Assembly: GCA_963695405.1 (NCBI GenBank)
Contig: CAVOGJ010000012.1
Span: 1-64,000 of the forward strand
Source of the DNA: CAVOGJ01 sp963695405
Lineage (GTDB): Bacteria > Planctomycetota > Planctomycetia > Pirellulales > Pirellulaceae
Length of the DNA stretch: 64,000 nt
Reading direction: 5' to 3'
The notes beneath the pieces are model-generated. The model saw nothing but the letters and a program-made list of their open reading frames with translations. It ran no database searches and was not told the DNA's origin. Positions 62,471 through 64,000 of the stretch are shown here, one piece after another. Numbering within the stretch: the stretch's first letter is position 1; every line of letters begins with the position of its first letter. Both the position numbers and the translations under genes were made by a program.

Positions 62471-64000
62471 TCAATAAAGACTCCCCTTGGGTTTCTTTTC
62501 CTTGGTCGGCCGGGAAGAACGCGGTGGCGCCCTCCTGGGAGAGGGCCGGGTGGATGCCGGCGGTCGAGTGGGTCTCGTTCGCTCGACGTTGGCCGGCCGT
62601 GGTTTCGGTGCCATCGGCGGCTTCGCTCTGGTTGCTCTTGCCGGCGTTGGTTTTCGCTGCAGCACCCGAGATGGCGTCGTTTTGGCCGGAATCGACTTCA
62701 CCCCAGCCGGCTTCAAGGGTCTCGATTTCATCTGAAGCGGCTTCGACTGGATCGGCCTGGAACGAGTTGGCGGCTGCGGTTTTCGTTTGCTAAAAGTCGA
62801 TTTGTCCCGTCGCGGCTGTACGCGTGGTGCTCCCCCGTTCGGCTTGGCCGCTGCGGGTGAGACCGCAGATGGCAGCCTGTCCCTCGGCGGAGGGGAGTTT
62901 GATTTCGCATTTGATTTCCCATTTGATTTCCCGTTTGATTTCCCGTTTGACTTGGTGGCAGAGAAACGCTGGCTGCGTGCCGTGGGTGGCTTGACTCGCA
63001 TCGTCGTCACGCGTGAAACAGGTTGCATCGCTGGTTTTCGCTCCGCCGGAACAGGCCCTGGGCGGCGGACTGCCGGTCGCTCCTGATGGGGCTCATCCTT
63101 TGCTCCCGCCGCGACAGCTGCGCGCGGCTGAAGTTCCCATCGTCGTCGCTGCTCGGCTCGCTGTCGCAACCGATCGCGTTGGGCGATGGCCATCTCGGTC
63201 GCTTGCCTGTCGGGAAAGTTCTTTCGTTTCGTTCGCGGGGCATTCTGCGCGACGACGCGGTCGCGGTCACTGGGTCGGCCGGTCCGCGTGGGTTGTAACG
63301 GAGCGGGCCGTGCCAACGTCGCGTAAGCGAGATTCCGACTTGCCTTGCCGGCGTTGAATGCCAGCTGGGCGGATAGTGTTCGAGGCGGTCGGCGGTTGAC
63401 GTGGGTCGCGTAGTACTTGTGCCATGTTCTGAGCCGCCGATGGCAATCGATGCCGCGGCGAGTGTAGTAGGCCGAGTAATACGTCAAGAGCGGATCGTAG
63501 CGACAAGCGGCCCGACGATACTCGTAGAACGGGTAGCAACCTCGACGGCGATACGCCACATCATAGTAGTCACCAAAATAATAGTGAGGGTCGCGTGCGT
63601 TTACGAACAAGTGGAGCAGCAGGTGGTCGATGCGCAACTGGCAGGAAGGACGATAGGTAACGACCGGCGAAGGAAAGTAAACCGGTGCGTAGAGGACGCC
63701 GCGTGCATGCAGCGGATAATCCCAGTAGCCGTTCACGAAAAGACATCCGGACGTTGTGAAGACGTAATACGACGGGATCCATACCTGTTCTTCGCGATAG
63801 GCACACCAGTTTCCCGGTTGCCATTGCCAACCAGTGACTCCCGAGACCCACGTGCCGGGAATCCAGAAATGCTGTTCACTGGGAGGATTTGTCGGTGGGC
63901 CCACTTCGAGGCTTGCCGGCGGGGCGGCCAGCAGCTCTGGCGCCGCGGTATCCTCGCCGGACCAATAACCGGCGACCCATTGCCATCCCGCGGCAACGTC
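62471..64000 (-). CDS. WxxGxW-repeat surface protein with basic low-complexity tail (5' end beyond the window)
   Basis: The frame is open from the window edge: GWQWVAGYWSGED, then FWIPGTWVSGVTGWQWQPGNW and WIPSYYVFTTSGCLFVNGYWDYPL, i.e. WxxGxW-type repeats found in planctomycete envelope proteins. A Tyr/Arg-rich middle follows (PSCQLRIDHLLLHLFVNARD, YYFGDYYDVAYRRRG). The C-terminal ~200 residues are basic and repetitive, with four near-identical KSNGKSN/KSNAKSN repeats near KSNSPP and many Pro/Arg/Lys. At least 510 residues; no signal peptide visible since the 5' end is missing. Function unknown. Confidence 0.75.
   Translation of the reverse strand, partial: DVAAGWQWVAGYWSGEDTAAPELLAAPPASLEVGPPTNPPSEQHFWIPGTWVSGVTGWQWQPGNWCAYREEQVWIPSYYVFTTSGCLFVNGYWDYPLHARGVLYAPVYFPSPVVTYRPSCQLRIDHLLLHLFVNARDPHYYFGDYYDVAYRRRGCYPFYEYRRAACRYDPLLTYYSAYYTRRGIDCHRRLRTWHKYYATHVNRRPPRTLSAQLAFNAGKASRNLAYATLARPAPLQPTRTGRPSDRDRVVAQNAPRTKRKNFPDRQATEMAIAQRDRLRQRAEQRRRWELQPRAAVAAGAKDEPHQERPAVRRPGPVPAERKPAMQPVSRVTTMRVKPPTARSQRFSATKSNGKSNGKSNGKSNAKSNSPPPRDRLPSAVSPAAAKPNGGAPRVQPRRDKSTFSKRKPQPPTRSRPIQSKPLQMKSRPLKPAGVKSIPAKTTPSRVLQRKPTPARATRAKPPMAPKPRPANVERTRPTRPPASTRPSPRRAPPRSSRPTKEKKPKGSLY

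Overview
The window looks like chromosomal DNA of a planctomycete, probably a Pirellulales-type organism. The evidence is several secreted proteins with a C-terminal PEP-CTERM sorting signal (three of them a paralogous array), a dockerin-type repeat protein, a giant Ser/Thr kinase fused to an NTPase and a formylglycine-generating-enzyme-like domain, WxxGxW-type surface protein repeats, and many decayed IS elements and palindromic repeats. This assignment is inference from gene content; there is no rRNA to confirm it.

Layout. 1-2.9 kb: poorly coding, one possible small membrane protein and decayed tandem repeats. 2.9-8 kb: a graveyard with an orphan subtilase C-terminus, fragments of IS256, IS3/IS481-like, recombinase and IS4 genes, two frameshifted genes and a duplicated 3' end of a Ca2+/H+ antiporter gene. 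7.9-18.5 kb (all minus strand): a SnoaL-like secreted protein, a Cax antiporter, a glycyl-radical-enzyme operon (enzyme, divergent phosphofructokinase-like protein, radical-SAM activase), then a small membrane protein, a rhodanese, a ferredoxin-nitroreductase and a DszB-like desulfinase. 19.1-21.2 kb: a cyclic-nucleotide-domain patatin and a kinase remnant. 21.5-28.6 kb (minus strand): a CoA-disulfide-reductase/rhodanese fusion, 3-hydroxybutyrate dehydrogenase, acetoacetate decarboxylase and a patatin-type hydrolase, then a stand-alone receiver, a NarL-type regulator and a GAF sensor kinase. 29-38 kb: small TPR, DUF3592, CBS, beta-lactamase-fold, fasciclin and unknown genes separated by long repeat-bearing gaps. 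38-43.7 kb: the 1880-residue kinase/STAND/FGE-like protein. 45-49.6 kb: an Lhr-type helicase followed by tRNA-Lys(CTT), DinB-like and YheU-like genes. 52.5-61.6 kb: a Tat-exported metallophosphoesterase, five PEP-CTERM loci (one broken), truncated IS5 and IS110 elements and long mosaic repeats. 62.5-64 kb: a WxxGxW-type basic protein cut by the window edge.

How the parts may work together. A bipartite motif (about 15 bp, exactly 9 variable bp, about 15 bp) occurs three times in the same orientation: upstream of the glycyl-radical operon, upstream of the desulfinase/nitroreductase operon, and upstream of the receiver/patatin/acetoacetate operon. With the nearby GAF kinase-NarL pair and a CBS-pair protein, this suggests a low-oxygen or redox regulon in which an oxygen-sensitive glycyl radical enzyme, a predicted C-S bond-cleaving enzyme, sulfur-handling rhodanese domains and a 3-hydroxybutyrate/acetoacetate module are co-regulated. 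This is the best candidate here for an undescribed system. The motif copies and the gene order are seen in the sequence; the function is inference.
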